DNA of 64,000 nt from Erysipelothrix rhusiopathiae (GCF_900637845.1 NZ_LR134439.1:744001-808000); one strand, 5' to 3'; shown: positions 25,848 through 35,259, counted from the stretch's first letter. Notes: generated by a model from the sequence alone, not told the origin. A program made the numbers and translations.

Positions 25848-28800
25848 ATGACTAAAAAATTAACATTTCTTATATTAAGCGTACTAATGATTGCCTCGTC
25901 TACCTTTGCAATCAAAGCAATAACAACAGATGAAAAACTAGCAGGTTACAACAGAACTCAAGGCTTATCGCCAGAAGAAGAGGAGAAAGCTGGTGATTTT
26001 TCCTATTACAATATGTTAATTAGTGGATATCATTCTGCTAATACCGCAGACGTTGAAGGACCATTGTTTGTTAATAAGGACTCAAATCTTTCTAAAGATT
26101 TTGATACATTTAGCTACGGGGTGATGTTCGAAGAAGACAATAATGGAGTTGGGGAACCTATTGATCCTGATCAAAATATTGCACTATTAATCGGTGGTCA
26201 AGTAAATAATTATTACCCAAATGATGACCCTTCAAGTCTAAAGTATCCAACTATTGGGGAAGGAAGTTCAAATAGAGGTTGGCTTGTTTCATCAGATACT
26301 GATTCATGGAAAGAGCAAGCATTTAATATGAACTTGTCAAAAGGTAAACAACGAGATATAAATGAATCACAATACCAAAGTATCCTTAAATCTGTTTCTG
26401 ACAGCGTAGATATGCTTGAAGAAGATTTAAGTGGTGTAACAAGTATGGTTAAACCGTTTCTTAGCGAAGATGGAAAACAAATGCAAACTCTGGGAGACTA
26501 TGTAGATGGTCGTTATGTTTCGTATGATATTTACCAATCGACGATTGATGAGCGTATACTTGTGGTAAACGTTGTACCAGATAAAGAGGGTACTGTTATA
26601 TTTGAAGCGCTTGGGTTTGATTATAAACAAATTATCGATAGTGATAAGATTGATCAAGTTGTTGTGACATCATTTGATCGGGAATCAAGTGGAATCAAAC
26701 GACATGCTGAAAAAATTGTATTTAAAGGAAATTATTTTACAAATCACTCTGGAAATAATGCAGTACTTGATATTTCACGAGGACCCGAGCATGATATTGC
26801 TGTAAATAATGCAAACAAGGTTTTATACTACTTTCCTAAAGCACAACAAGTCACAAACTTTTATAACCGCGTAAGTTGGAATGAAATCAAAGCACCTACT
26901 GGTATTACTGTTGATAATCCAGGACTTAACGAGGATGAAACATTAAATTATAATAAAGAATATCTAAAAAACTATGCAACCGGATCATCCAATAATGGAA
27001 GTGCATCAGAAGGAGGAGGCGCTGCGATTATTGGTAGTGTTGTTGCACCGGAAGCAGCAGTAGTTTTAGCTTCAGGAAATATTAATGGATTTCTAGTTTC
27101 GCATGATTTACATCAAAGATTGGGTGCAGAGGTTCATAATTTTAGAAATAATTGGATACACAGAATAAAAGATACGGGTTCCATAGAAGTAAATAAAATA
27201 GACGCTGATGACCAAAGTAAAGTCTTGGAGCATGCAGAATTTAAACTCTTTACGCACATCAAATCTGAGAAAGTTTATGCAGTCGTGAATCAAGACACCC
27301 ATGATTTCGAATCGTGGGTAACTGATAAAGATAAAGCCAGTGTTTTGAAAACAGATGCACTGGGTAAAGTAGGTGTTCATAATCTTGCTCCTAGCCGTTA
27401 TTGGGTTGAAGAAGTAAAAGCGCCGGATGGATATGAAATACTCACACAACCGATTGTTGCAGATGTTACCGTAAGCCATACGACATCAAAACCTCTAAAA
27501 TTAGATATTGATAACCACAAACTGGGAGTTAAACCTGAACATGGTGGTTTCAAGATGATTAAGTATGGAGATAAATCAGATCAAACCCCTCTTGGTGATG
27601 CGGAGTATATTCTCTATAAAAAATATAAAGCAGATGGTTCTCAAGAGGGGAGAGAAATTACCGAATATTATACGGGATTTGGAGAATTTACAGATTGGTC
27701 TTCAAATATTCTTTTTGCCAAACATATTATTACAAATTCGAATGGGGAGGCGGTTGTAGATGGACTCCTTATTCCCAAGGATGATGAAGCTGAATACTAT
27801 ATTTTAGAAGCAAAAGCACCTAAGGGATTTGATTTAAATCCAGAACCTGTACAAATCAAACTGGGACAAGATCCTAATACCAATCCTCAGGTATTGTTTA
27901 AAGCATATGACAACGAAGAAGAACCATGGAAACCGATTGTTCCTGGGATGCCAGAAGGTTCGATTTTGATTGATAAATTTGATGCATCAATCAATGAAAA
28001 ACCAACTTCAAATAACCAGCTGAAAGGTGCGGAATTTATTCTTTCCAAAACAGTTGAAGAGAGTGGAAGTAAAGTTACTAAGTTTTATAAAGGAATCAGT
28101 GATAAAGATAATCCATGGACTCTTGAGGAATCACAAGCGGATCATCTCATTTCAGATAATGATGGAAAAGTTCATGTAAACCATCTACGATTAGGAAATT
28201 ATCAAATAAAAGAAATTAAAGCTCCAGATGGTTTCATTACCAGTTCGAAAATTTACGATGCGAATCTTACCCAAAATAACAGTGAAAACATGGTTAAGAT
28301 AAAAGTAGACATACCAAACTTACCAGAGCCTAAAGTTATAGTTAAAAAAGTGGACGAAGACACCACAACAAAAACATTGGCTGGAGCTGAATTTATTCTC
28401 TACCAAGAAAACAGTGTTAAAGAATATCTAACTGAAAACATGAAGTGGAGTGCACAAGAGAGTGAAGCGAAACACTTTGTGACACAAAGCGACGGAATAG
28501 CAGAAATTAATCTACCCCAATACGGTGTTTTTTATCTTAAAGAGGTTAAGGCACCTGAGGGATATGACATCAATTCAAATCCTCTCAAGTTGGATATCGA
28601 TGAAGCATCAAAAATTAAAGACTTTGAATTTTTAATTTCGAATAAAAAAATAAAACCAACAGGTTCGATTGAGTTGAAAAAAGTTGATAAAGACAATAAG
28701 TCGTTAGTATTAGAGGGAGCGGAGTTTAAACTCTATCGCAATGATAAAAATCCTGAGTACTATGTAAGTGCAAATCGTTGGTCAAATAATATTGATGATG

Positions 28801-31169
28801 CAGCTCTTTTTAAATCAGATCAAGACGGAATCATTCAAGTACATAATCTTGAACTCGGGTCATATTACTTTAAAGAAACAAAAGCTCCGGAAGGATATGA
28901 TCTTATCTCTGAGAGTTTGAAGGTTGAACTTACGGATGCTATGAATCCACCAAGAACTTCTGTTTCCTTTGAAAATAAAAAGAAGGTTGATGAACTTGGA
29001 TTGATTAAGTTACTCAAGGTTGATGCTGATGATCAGAGCAAGGTTTTATCAGGTGCAGAATTTTATTTAATTCGTGATAATCAATATTATACTGCAGCAG
29101 GAAGTTGGTCATCTTCTGAAGCCGATGCAAAACACCTTATAACGAATATAGACGGTGTTGTTGAGGTGGATGGACTAAAAGAAGGAACTTATACCTTTAG
29201 GGAAATAAAAGCGCCTGAGGGTTATGAAAAGGCGGTTATTGAAAAAGAAGTATCGCTTGATTTTACCAGTGGAACGAAAGTAGCATCTGTAACCTTTGAA
29301 AACAGCAAGCAACCATCCTTCTTAGGTGAAATCAGTTTAACGAAGGTTGATAAAAATAATACTAATCTTACATTAGAGGGAGCGGAGTTCATATTATATC
29401 GCAATGGCGAAAATGGGGTCGAGTATCGGACTGTAAGTGATACGTGGCATCAGGATAAAGCCAAGGCGAAGACTTACGTAACGGATGGCACAGGTAAAAT
29501 TAGTGAACAAAATCTTGCGAAAGGCACATATCTGTTTTTAGAAACAAAAGCACCTGACGGGTATGATTTAAATCCTACACACGTTTCGCTTGTTTTAGAT
29601 GGTAGCGTATCAACGGCTACAGTAATCTTTGAAAATGAAAAACTTCTCGCTTCATTGGGTTCGGTATCACTATTGAAAGTTGATGCAGAGAATCAATCAA
29701 CAGTACTTCAAGGTGCGGAGTTTATTTTCTACCGTTTCAATGATCAACAGGTTAAAGAATATAGAGTCAATTCCACTCAGTGGAGTTTGGCGAAAGACGA
29801 AGCACAAGTTATGAGAACAGGTCAGGATGGTATGATTAAAGTAGAGGGTTTGAAAGATGGAACCTATTATTTTGAAGAAACACGTGCCCCTGAGGGGTTT
29901 GAATTGGATACAACACCAATTTCAGCCAAGCTTGATTCCTCAATCAACACTACAACAAATGTCGTAGCTACGAATCAATCAATCCCCGTTTTAAAGGGAA
30001 AAGTGGCGTTGAAGAAGACAGATTCAATGGATTCTACAATTTTATTAGAAGGAGCAACCTTTAATTTTGCTACGGATACATCACCCCGATCTTATTATGC
30101 AGGATCAGGGAAATGGTCGGATGATAAAAATGAAGCACTCGCATTAAGTACGGACGAAGCAGGTTTGCTCGAAATCGAAAATCTCGATTTTGGTGACTAT
30201 CTATTTATTGAAACAGAGGCACCAATTGGTTATGAATTAGATTCAGAACCCCATAAAGTCAGTGTTAATGACGATCAACCGGTTCTTATCGAAATTACAA
30301 ATAAAAAAATTGAAACAGTAAAAGGGTCAATTAAACTGATTAAAGTAGATGCTGATGATCCAAGTCACTTATTGGAAGGCGCTTCATTTATTATCTTTAA
30401 GAATGCGAGCGATCCAGAGTATCTAACAACGGATAATCAATGGAGTAAGGATCGAAATCGTGCTCGTGGTTTTAAAACCGATGTAGAAGGGGTTATCTCC
30501 GTAGATGACTTGGAATTAGGAACGTATTTCTTTGAAGAAATCGTCGCACCAGAAGGCTATGCATTGGATGCGACCCCTCATAAGGTCCTTGTGGAGGGAG
30601 GAAATGATCCCCAACCAGTACAAATTGTTATTGAGAACACAAAATTAGCTAAACCAAAAGGTTCCTTAGAACTGATTAAAGTAGATGCAAATAATAGCAG
30701 TAAGTATTTAAATGATGCAGAATTTATTCTATATCGCGAAGGACAAGGGGGTATTGAATACCTTACGGAAATGAATACATGGTCACTTTCAAGCGATGAT
30801 GCTCAAATATTTGTAACGGCACATCAAGGGATTATCAAAATCAATAATCTTGAATTTGGGACTTACTATTTTAAAGAAGTGAAGGCACCACAAGGTTATG
30901 AGTTGGATGAAACACCAATTGAAATGATTGTGGGGGTTCATAATCCGGATGGAACGGTGAGATTTAAAAATCAGTTAAAAACGATACCTGAAATTCCAGA
31001 AGAGCCTAACAAGCCAGTGATTCCAGAGTTGCCAACAATTCCAAAAGAGCCAGAGTTACCAGCTACAGGTGTATCGAAGCAAAATTATACACTTGAAATT
31101 TCAGTAAGTCTGATTTCGGTAGGAGCATATCTAATCGTTAAAGGAAAACGAAGAAGAAATTTACTATAA
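25848..31169 (+). CDS. LPXTG-anchored surface protein: choice-of-anchor A domain plus eleven Cna-B-like repeats
   Basis: A 1773-residue exported wall protein. A signal peptide occupies about residues 1-24. Residues about 45-440 look like a choice-of-anchor A adhesin domain: YNMLISGYHSANTADVEGP, a LIGGQVN segment, LYYFPKA and GSVVAPEAAVVL-NGFLVS. From about 444 to 1710 there are eleven SpaA/Cna-B-like repeats of about 110-135 residues, starting near 444, 566, 703, 827, 939, 1051, 1160, 1271, 1384, 1494 and 1605. Each keeps a lysine near its start (as in LKKVD), a glutamate in an E-x-x-APxGY-like motif and a closing asparagine, the triad that forms intramolecular isopeptide bonds. A proline-rich stretch, LPATG at about 1737-1741, a hydrophobic span and KGKRRRN form a sortase signal. 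AAAGGAG precedes the ATG. It is probably an adhesin; the ligand is unknown. Confidence 0.92.
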   Translation: MTKKLTFLILSVLMIASSTFAIKAITTDEKLAGYNRTQGLSPEEEEKAGDFSYYNMLISGYHSANTADVEGPLFVNKDSNLSKDFDTFSYGVMFEEDNNGVGEPIDPDQNIALLIGGQVNNYYPNDDPSSLKYPTIGEGSSNRGWLVSSDTDSWKEQAFNMNLSKGKQRDINESQYQSILKSVSDSVDMLEEDLSGVTSMVKPFLSEDGKQMQTLGDYVDGRYVSYDIYQSTIDERILVVNVVPDKEGTVIFEALGFDYKQIIDSDKIDQVVVTSFDRESSGIKRHAEKIVFKGNYFTNHSGNNAVLDISRGPEHDIAVNNANKVLYYFPKAQQVTNFYNRVSWNEIKAPTGITVDNPGLNEDETLNYNKEYLKNYATGSSNNGSASEGGGAAIIGSVVAPEAAVVLASGNINGFLVSHDLHQRLGAEVHNFRNNWIHRIKDTGSIEVNKIDADDQSKVLEHAEFKLFTHIKSEKVYAVVNQDTHDFESWVTDKDKASVLKTDALGKVGVHNLAPSRYWVEEVKAPDGYEILTQPIVADVTVSHTTSKPLKLDIDNHKLGVKPEHGGFKMIKYGDKSDQTPLGDAEYILYKKYKADGSQEGREITEYYTGFGEFTDWSSNILFAKHIITNSNGEAVVDGLLIPKDDEAEYYILEAKAPKGFDLNPEPVQIKLGQDPNTNPQVLFKAYDNEEEPWKPIVPGMPEGSILIDKFDASINEKPTSNNQLKGAEFILSKTVEESGSKVTKFYKGISDKDNPWTLEESQADHLISDNDGKVHVNHLRLGNYQIKEIKAPDGFITSSKIYDANLTQNNSENMVKIKVDIPNLPEPKVIVKKVDEDTTTKTLAGAEFILYQENSVKEYLTENMKWSAQESEAKHFVTQSDGIAEINLPQYGVFYLKEVKAPEGYDINSNPLKLDIDEASKIKDFEFLISNKKIKPTGSIELKKVDKDNKSLVLEGAEFKLYRNDKNPEYYVSANRWSNNIDDAALFKSDQDGIIQVHNLELGSYYFKETKAPEGYDLISESLKVELTDAMNPPRTSVSFENKKKVDELGLIKLLKVDADDQSKVLSGAEFYLIRDNQYYTAAGSWSSSEADAKHLITNIDGVVEVDGLKEGTYTFREIKAPEGYEKAVIEKEVSLDFTSGTKVASVTFENSKQPSFLGEISLTKVDKNNTNLTLEGAEFILYRNGENGVEYRTVSDTWHQDKAKAKTYVTDGTGKISEQNLAKGTYLFLETKAPDGYDLNPTHVSLVLDGSVSTATVIFENEKLLASLGSVSLLKVDAENQSTVLQGAEFIFYRFNDQQVKEYRVNSTQWSLAKDEAQVMRTGQDGMIKVEGLKDGTYYFEETRAPEGFELDTTPISAKLDSSINTTTNVVATNQSIPVLKGKVALKKTDSMDSTILLEGATFNFATDTSPRSYYAGSGKWSDDKNEALALSTDEAGLLEIENLDFGDYLFIETEAPIGYELDSEPHKVSVNDDQPVLIEITNKKIETVKGSIKLIKVDADDPSHLLEGASFIIFKNASDPEYLTTDNQWSKDRNRARGFKTDVEGVISVDDLELGTYFFEEIVAPEGYALDATPHKVLVEGGNDPQPVQIVIENTKLAKPKGSLELIKVDANNSSKYLNDAEFILYREGQGGIEYLTEMNTWSLSSDDAQIFVTAHQGIIKINNLEFGTYYFKEVKAPQGYELDETPIEMIVGVHNPDGTVRFKNQLKTIPEIPEEPNKPVIPELPTIPKEPELPATGVSKQNYTLEISVSLISVGAYLIVKGKRRRNLL

Positions 31170-31170
31170 A

Positions 31171-31222
31171 AAAACACATAGTTTCGGGGAGGACCAAGTT
31201 CCCTGAGGCTATGTGTTTTTTA
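31171..31222. terminator. Bidirectional terminator between the surface protein and acetyltransferase genes
   Basis: AAAACACATAG and CTATGTGTTTTT form the stem base, with a GGGGAGG...TTCCCTGAGG loop region between. A/T runs on both sides let it serve the converging genes. Confidence 0.85.
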
Positions 31223-32014
31223 TTAGATTGATAATTCCATCTGGAATTGTTTTATATATAAATCGAATCCGAGGTGCATTAAGGATTCTATAATTTCTAT
31301 GTTACGGGCATCGACATTGTTGATAATAAGCATATCATGATGCGTACTAACATGAGAAATAAGTCTTTCAAAATCTGAAATTGCGGTGTAACCAAAATGG
31401 CGGACACCGCCACCTGTTGATAAGGTTATGAAAGCATCTATATCATCCGTTTCAAGTGTATAGGTTTTGTGCTCAAATTCATTAAAATGTTTGTTCGAGA
31501 AGGACGGTTCAGTATGCCATAAATGATTGAGTTGATCAATTAGCGAACCTTGATGGAAATGGATTGATTCATCATGGCTTGGTTTAGATGCTGAACCTTG
31601 AAAGCAAACATATGATGCTGTTTTTTCAAAACCCATTCGGGTATAAAGTCTGATGGCTTCTTCATTAGTTTGTAGCACTTCAAGTTGGTATGTATCAATA
31701 CCGTATAAACTAAAAAAAGTTAATGTGGCATCAAACATTTGTGAATAAACACCTTTTCCTCGATGTTTAGGGAGTACACCAGTCATCACATTATAAGCTA
31801 AATTTCCATCAGTAGCATTGATAATGAAACCTACTAATCTTCCTTCATAGAGCGCACCAAAGGAATACGTTAAGTTGGTATTTACACTTTCAAGCTTGTC
31901 TTTTAGTTGTTTTTCAGTTAGTTTAATTTTAACCGCATAGTCATCAAAAGAATGGTTTACCACATCGGTAAGTTCTTTTAATGTACGGTCATTAAGTTGT
32001 ATGATTTCGTACAT
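31223..32014 (-). CDS. GNAT family N-acetyltransferase
   Basis: A 263-residue protein with a GNAT domain in the first 140 residues: the acetyl-CoA loop VLPKHRGKGVYSQMF matches motif A (R-G-K-G), followed by YQLEVLQTNEEAIRLYTRMGF, the motif B region. The remaining 120 residues (from about residue 145) carry an FGYTAI and a LIINNVDARNIEIIESLMHLGF segment that resemble the second half of a degenerate, duplicated GNAT fold. The substrate is unknown. The start has GAGGTGA 6 bases upstream and lies head to head with the small membrane protein gene, 95 bases away. Confidence 0.88.
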   Translation of the reverse strand: MYEIIQLNDRTLKELTDVVNHSFDDYAVKIKLTEKQLKDKLESVNTNLTYSFGALYEGRLVGFIINATDGNLAYNVMTGVLPKHRGKGVYSQMFDATLTFFSLYGIDTYQLEVLQTNEEAIRLYTRMGFEKTASYVCFQGSASKPSHDESIHFHQGSLIDQLNHLWHTEPSFSNKHFNEFEHKTYTLETDDIDAFITLSTGGGVRHFGYTAISDFERLISHVSTHHDMLIINNVDARNIEIIESLMHLGFDLYIKQFQMELSI

Positions 32015-32109
32015 TGTTTCACCTCATGATAAATATTGTACCACGGACATTGCGGACGTTTGTATTATTAACTAAAAAATGTATAATAAGTTCTAGAAAA
32101 GAGGGCATT

Positions 32110-32373
32110 ATGGCAGATCATGGTTTAAGATTACAAGTATCAGGTATTTCAATTTTATTGTTAGGAATCGGATTAGGCAATAATGAGATATTATTATGGT
32201 TTGGTATTATTGTAAGTTTGTATGGACTCTATCGTTCCGCAGATGAACAGGGCAAGAAATCCAAAGGGAAATATGTTCCTAATATGGATAAATTAGCAGA
32301 GCGGTCTGCAGAGTCGATAAAGGAAGCACGTCGTGGACTCGAAGATACTGAAGCAAAGGAAGAGATAGAATAA
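32110..32373 (+). CDS. Small membrane protein of unknown function
   Basis: An 88-residue protein (MADHGLRLQVSG at the start). Residues about 11-45 form one long or two short membrane segments rich in Leu, Ile and Gly, followed by a charged, soluble, probably helical tail from about residue 48 with many Lys, Glu and Arg (KSKGKYVPNMDKLAERSAES). I do not recognise the family. ATG 32110 is chosen because AGAGGGC lies just upstream; the reading frame stays open further upstream without a good site. A weak hairpin (AGAGA/TCTCT at 32361-32380) and a T-run follow. Confidence 0.7.
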   Translation: MADHGLRLQVSGISILLLGIGLGNNEILLWFGIIVSLYGLYRSADEQGKKSKGKYVPNMDKLAERSAESIKEARRGLEDTEAKEEIE

Positions 32374-32480
32374 TTTCTCTCCTTTTTTAATATATTCACT
32401 TATGGAGATCGATGTCGTGATATTAAATATCGGTTTTCTATAAATACTCTAATTTATTTTAGAGAAGATTCCAAACGTGG
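32374..32480 (+). other. Gene-free leader DNA before the riboswitch promoter
   Basis: No gene. It holds the T-run of the weak terminator after the small membrane protein gene and a CTCTAA/TTAGAG inverted repeat around 32445-32463 without a T-tail. Confidence 0.5.
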
Positions 32481-32510
32481 TTGACATTCACACTTTAACT
32501 AACCTATACT
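32481..32510 (+). promoter_or_regulatory. Promoter of the riboswitch-permease transcript
   Basis: TTGACA (32481-32486), 18-base spacer, TATACT (32505-32510). The start point would fall a few bases before the riboswitch. Confidence 0.75.
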
Positions 32511-32525
32511 ATCAATGTATTAATA

Positions 32526-32597
32526 ACCAAATATAATACCCATAATATGGTTGGGTAGTATCTACCGATGTACCGTAAACACATCGACTATCGTGGT
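32526..32597 (+). ncRNA. Purine riboswitch, guanine/hypoxanthine class
   Basis: The purine aptamer pattern is complete: ATATAAT junction, P2 (ACCC 32538-32541 with GGGT 32553-32556) around an AATATGG loop, TATCTACC junction, P3 (CGATGT 32566-32571 with ACATCG 32581-32586) around ACCGTAAAC, then GACTAT. The base equivalent to position 74 is C (32588), which pairs with guanine or hypoxanthine, not adenine. P1 (ACCA/TGGT) is imperfect. It lies ahead of a terminator and a purine permease gene. Confidence 0.92.
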
Positions 32598-32606
32598 GAA
32601 AACTCG

Positions 32607-32635
32607 CAAGATCGTTTTCTCCCGATCTTTTTTTA
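32607..32635 (+). terminator. Riboswitch expression-platform terminator
   Basis: AGATCG (32609-32614) pairs with CGATCT (32623-32628), followed by a T-run; ligand binding to the aptamer should favour it and shut off the permease gene. Confidence 0.8.
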
Positions 32636-32677
32636 TTTGGTTTTTTAATCAGAAGAAAGCTAAGGAGAGGAGATAGA

Positions 32678-34039
32678 ATGGAAAAATTCTTTAAGCTCAA
32701 GGAAAATAATACAACAGTTGGTACGGAGGTATTGGCAGGAGTAACAACATTTTTTGCGATGGCATATATACTGTTTGTTAATCCACAAATATTATCTGAA
32801 TCAGGGTTGCCATATAATGGGGTTTATATAGCAACAATTCTTGCATCTGTAATTGGTACTTTAATTATGGGGTTATTTGCGAATATCCCTTATGCGCAAG
32901 CTCCAGGAATGGGATTGAACGCATTTTTTACTTATACTGTTGTTTTAGTAGGGGGGTTTACACCTTACGAAGCACTTGCTATGGTATTTATTTGTGGATT
33001 GTTGAATATGTTTATGACTGTTACAAATATTCGTAAACATCTAATTAAAGCAATACCGGAAACATTACAATTAGCAATCAGTGCAGGTATCGGATTGTTT
33101 ATTGCTTATATAGGACTGTTAAATATTAAATTTATCGAGTTTGGAGCTGTACCTTCAATTACAAACTTTAAAGATCCAAGTATTGTCTTAGCAGTGATTG
33201 GTCTTATCATTACAATTGTATTAATGCTTAAAAAAGTTAAGGGTGCAATTTTGATTGGTATTCTAGCAACTACAGTTATTGGAATTCCAATGGGTGTTGT
33301 TCAACTTGGAGGAGCAGCACAATCAACAGTTGGATTCTCAGTTATTTTTAAGGAATTTGGGGAAATTTTCGGTAAAGCACTAGGTCAAGAAGGACTTGTT
33401 AGTCTCTTTACAAATTACAATTTAACGAAAATTTTGCCAATTATCTTTGCATTTTCATTAACAGATACTTTTGATACAATCGGTACTTTTATTGGTACGG
33501 GTCGTCGTTCAGGAATTTTCTCTCAAGAAGATCAAGATTCTTTAGAATCTGGAAGTGGAATGAAGTCAAAATTAGAACGTGGATTGTTTGCGGATATGAT
33601 TGCGACTACAGCAGGAGCAGTTCTTGGAACTTCAAATGTTACGACGTTTGTTGAAAGTTCTGCCGGAATTGGGGCCGGTGGACGCACTGGACTTACTTCT
33701 GTTGTTACAGCAGCATGTTTCTTAGCAAGCATTATCTTAGCACCAGTTGTTAGTTTAATTCCTGCAGCAGCAACAGCACCAGCTCTTATTGTTGTAGGTA
33801 TATTGATGAGTGCTTCATTTGGTGATATTGAATGGACTAATTTTGAAAAAGCTGTACCAGCATTTTTCACAGTAATCATGACTGTTCTAACATATAGTAT
33901 TTCAAATGGTATCGCATGTGGTTTCATTGCTTATATTATTGTAGAAGTGTCAATGAAACGTGGATCAAAAGTTCATCCCATTGTTTATGGAAGTGCGTTA
34001 CTCTTTATTCTTAACTTTGTAATCACAGCAATGAGCTAA
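32678..34039 (+). CDS. Guanine/hypoxanthine permease (NCS2, AzgA/PbuG type)
   Basis: A 453-residue membrane transporter with about 12-14 segments. MEKFFKLKENNTTVGTEVLAG, TFFAMAYILFVNPQIL and YAQAPGMGLNAFFTYTVV are hallmarks of the AzgA/PbuG branch of nucleobase-cation symporters; FSLTDTFDTIGTFIGTG and the ESSAGIGAGGRTGLTSVV helix-10 signature complete the substrate site. It imports guanine, hypoxanthine or adenine by proton symport. The guanine-class riboswitch upstream argues for guanine/hypoxanthine (PbuG-like). AAGGAGAGGAG precedes the ATG. The gene is followed by a bidirectional terminator. Confidence 0.92.
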   Translation: MEKFFKLKENNTTVGTEVLAGVTTFFAMAYILFVNPQILSESGLPYNGVYIATILASVIGTLIMGLFANIPYAQAPGMGLNAFFTYTVVLVGGFTPYEALAMVFICGLLNMFMTVTNIRKHLIKAIPETLQLAISAGIGLFIAYIGLLNIKFIEFGAVPSITNFKDPSIVLAVIGLIITIVLMLKKVKGAILIGILATTVIGIPMGVVQLGGAAQSTVGFSVIFKEFGEIFGKALGQEGLVSLFTNYNLTKILPIIFAFSLTDTFDTIGTFIGTGRRSGIFSQEDQDSLESGSGMKSKLERGLFADMIATTAGAVLGTSNVTTFVESSAGIGAGGRTGLTSVVTAACFLASIILAPVVSLIPAAATAPALIVVGILMSASFGDIEWTNFEKAVPAFFTVIMTVLTYSISNGIACGFIAYIIVEVSMKRGSKVHPIVYGSALLFILNFVITAMS

Positions 34040-34065
34040 TATCATAACAATATATCCTTATAAAT

Positions 34066-34097
34066 AAAAAACCACTCTTTATTGAGCGGTTTTTTAT
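34066..34097. terminator. Bidirectional terminator, permease/mutY
   Basis: AAAAAACCACTC pairs with GAGCGGTTTTTT (one mismatch) around a TTTATT-type loop; A and T runs serve both converging genes. Confidence 0.85.
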
Positions 34098-35081
34098 TTA
34101 TAATAAGTTGAGTTTTTTTAGTATTTTCTTATGAGCGGTAATGATGGCAAGTCTCTTTAACTCTTCTCGAGGAATAAAGTACCAATTATGATTTAAGTCT
34201 TGAATGGTATCAACTTCAAATACCGAAATGTTCCACTGTAAATGGGAAAATTTATGTTTTAACGTTAATATTGGATCAGTTGCATAAATGCCGTCAATTT
34301 GTGGCAATCTTAAAAGTCCCTCCATCAGACCGTCCTCGTGATCATCTGAAATTAGAATTCTACCATCTTTCTGATATATCAGAACTGATTTTTCATAAAT
34401 GGGTACCGGTTTTGCTTTAGGAATAAATGGTATTGTTCCGATACACTCACCACGATAGCAAGCGCACATTTCTTTAAAAGGGCAACCTTCGCAGTTTGTG
34501 TTACTTGGTGTACATACAAGGGCTCCCAGCTCCATAAGAGCTTGTGTAAAGTCACTGGGGTCGGCACCATTCAACAATAACTCCTTTTTAAGAAACGTTT
34601 CGAAGTATTTATGGCAAGCCCGTGTATTAACATTTTCAGTGTAATTAAGATAGCGTGCCATAACACGCTTTACATTTCCATCAATCGCAATTTCAGGGAG
34701 ACTGAAAGCAATTGAAGCGATTGCACTGGACGTGTAGTCACCAATACCTGGAATTTTCATGAGTTCTTTTTTGTCAGCTGGAAGCGTACCTTCGTAATGT
34801 TCCATAACATATTGAGCACCCGCATGAAGGTTTCGTGCACGACGGTAGTAACCGAGTCCTTCCCACATTTTTAATACTTCGTCAATTTCTGCATTGGCGA
34901 GAGTTTCAACATCGGGATATCGTTTTATCCATCGATCATAATAGGGAATCATGGTAGCGATTTGTGTTTGTTGGGCCATGATTTCGCTTACCCATATTTT
35001 GTAAGGGTCTTTTTGAGACCTAAAAGGTAACACGCGTTTGTTTTCGTGGTACCAGCCCATGAGTCGTTCTGTAAAGTTCAT
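34098..35081 (-). CDS. mutY: A/G-specific adenine DNA glycosylase MutY
   Basis: A 327-residue base-excision repair enzyme that removes adenine mispaired with 8-oxoguanine. The catalytic glutamate lies in SEIMAQQTQ near residue 32, the helix-hairpin-helix reads MKIPGIGDYTSSAIAS, and the catalytic aspartate is in AIDGNVKRVMAR. The cysteines of CTPSNTNCEGCPFKEMC (spacing 6-2-5) bind the 4Fe-4S cluster. The C-terminal part is the NUDIX-like 8-oxoG reader domain. The start MNFTERLMGWY fits the family but has no Shine-Dalgarno sequence; a TATACT box ends only 6 bases before the ATG, so a leaderless transcript is possible. A GTG 15 bases upstream is the alternative. Confidence 0.92.
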   Translation of the reverse strand: MNFTERLMGWYHENKRVLPFRSQKDPYKIWVSEIMAQQTQIATMIPYYDRWIKRYPDVETLANAEIDEVLKMWEGLGYYRRARNLHAGAQYVMEHYEGTLPADKKELMKIPGIGDYTSSAIASIAFSLPEIAIDGNVKRVMARYLNYTENVNTRACHKYFETFLKKELLLNGADPSDFTQALMELGALVCTPSNTNCEGCPFKEMCACYRGECIGTIPFIPKAKPVPIYEKSVLIYQKDGRILISDDHEDGLMEGLLRLPQIDGIYATDPILTLKHKFSHLQWNISVFEVDTIQDLNHNWYFIPREELKRLAIITAHKKILKKLNLL

Positions 35082-35087
35082 AAGGAT

Positions 35088-35093
35088 AGTATA
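35088..35093 (-). promoter_or_regulatory. mutY: Candidate mutY -10 box, leaderless arrangement
   Basis: TATACT on the minus strand, six bases from the mutY ATG. The matching -35 position (TCTTTT) is poor and falls inside the neighbouring terminator hairpin. Confidence 0.4.
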
Positions 35094-35100
35094 CACGATA

Positions 35101-35256
35101 AAATAAAAAGAAAAGAGCTCGGTGCTCTTTTCTTAGAGAGATAGTGCGTTTCATTATCATTTACTCCATAAGTGGTTAAGAAGGAAATCATGAAGTAAAT
35201 TTCAAGAGAGACAATGAATTGCAGTAACAACTTACATTATTTTCCAAGTTGTTACT
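35101..35256 (-). ncRNA. Candidate small RNA or attenuated mutY leader
   Basis: On the minus strand there is a promoter (TTGATT at 35288-35283, 17-base spacer, TATCAT at 35265-35260), an 11-bp perfect hairpin right at the expected start (arms 35223-35233 and 35246-35256), a second possible 7-bp pairing (ATTTACT/AGTAAAT), then the terminator at 35134-35108. A short frame MKRTISLRKEHRAL with a GGAG site runs into the terminator and could be a leader peptide. Function is unknown. Confidence 0.5.
35108..35134 (-). terminator. Intrinsic terminator upstream of mutY, pointing toward mutY
   Basis: Read on the minus strand, AAGAAAAGAGC, loop ACCGA, GCTCTTTTCTT form a perfect 11-bp stem followed by TTTATTTT. 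No annotated gene ends here on that strand, so it must terminate either a small RNA or a mutY leader. Confidence 0.75.
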
Positions 35257-35259
35257 TAT

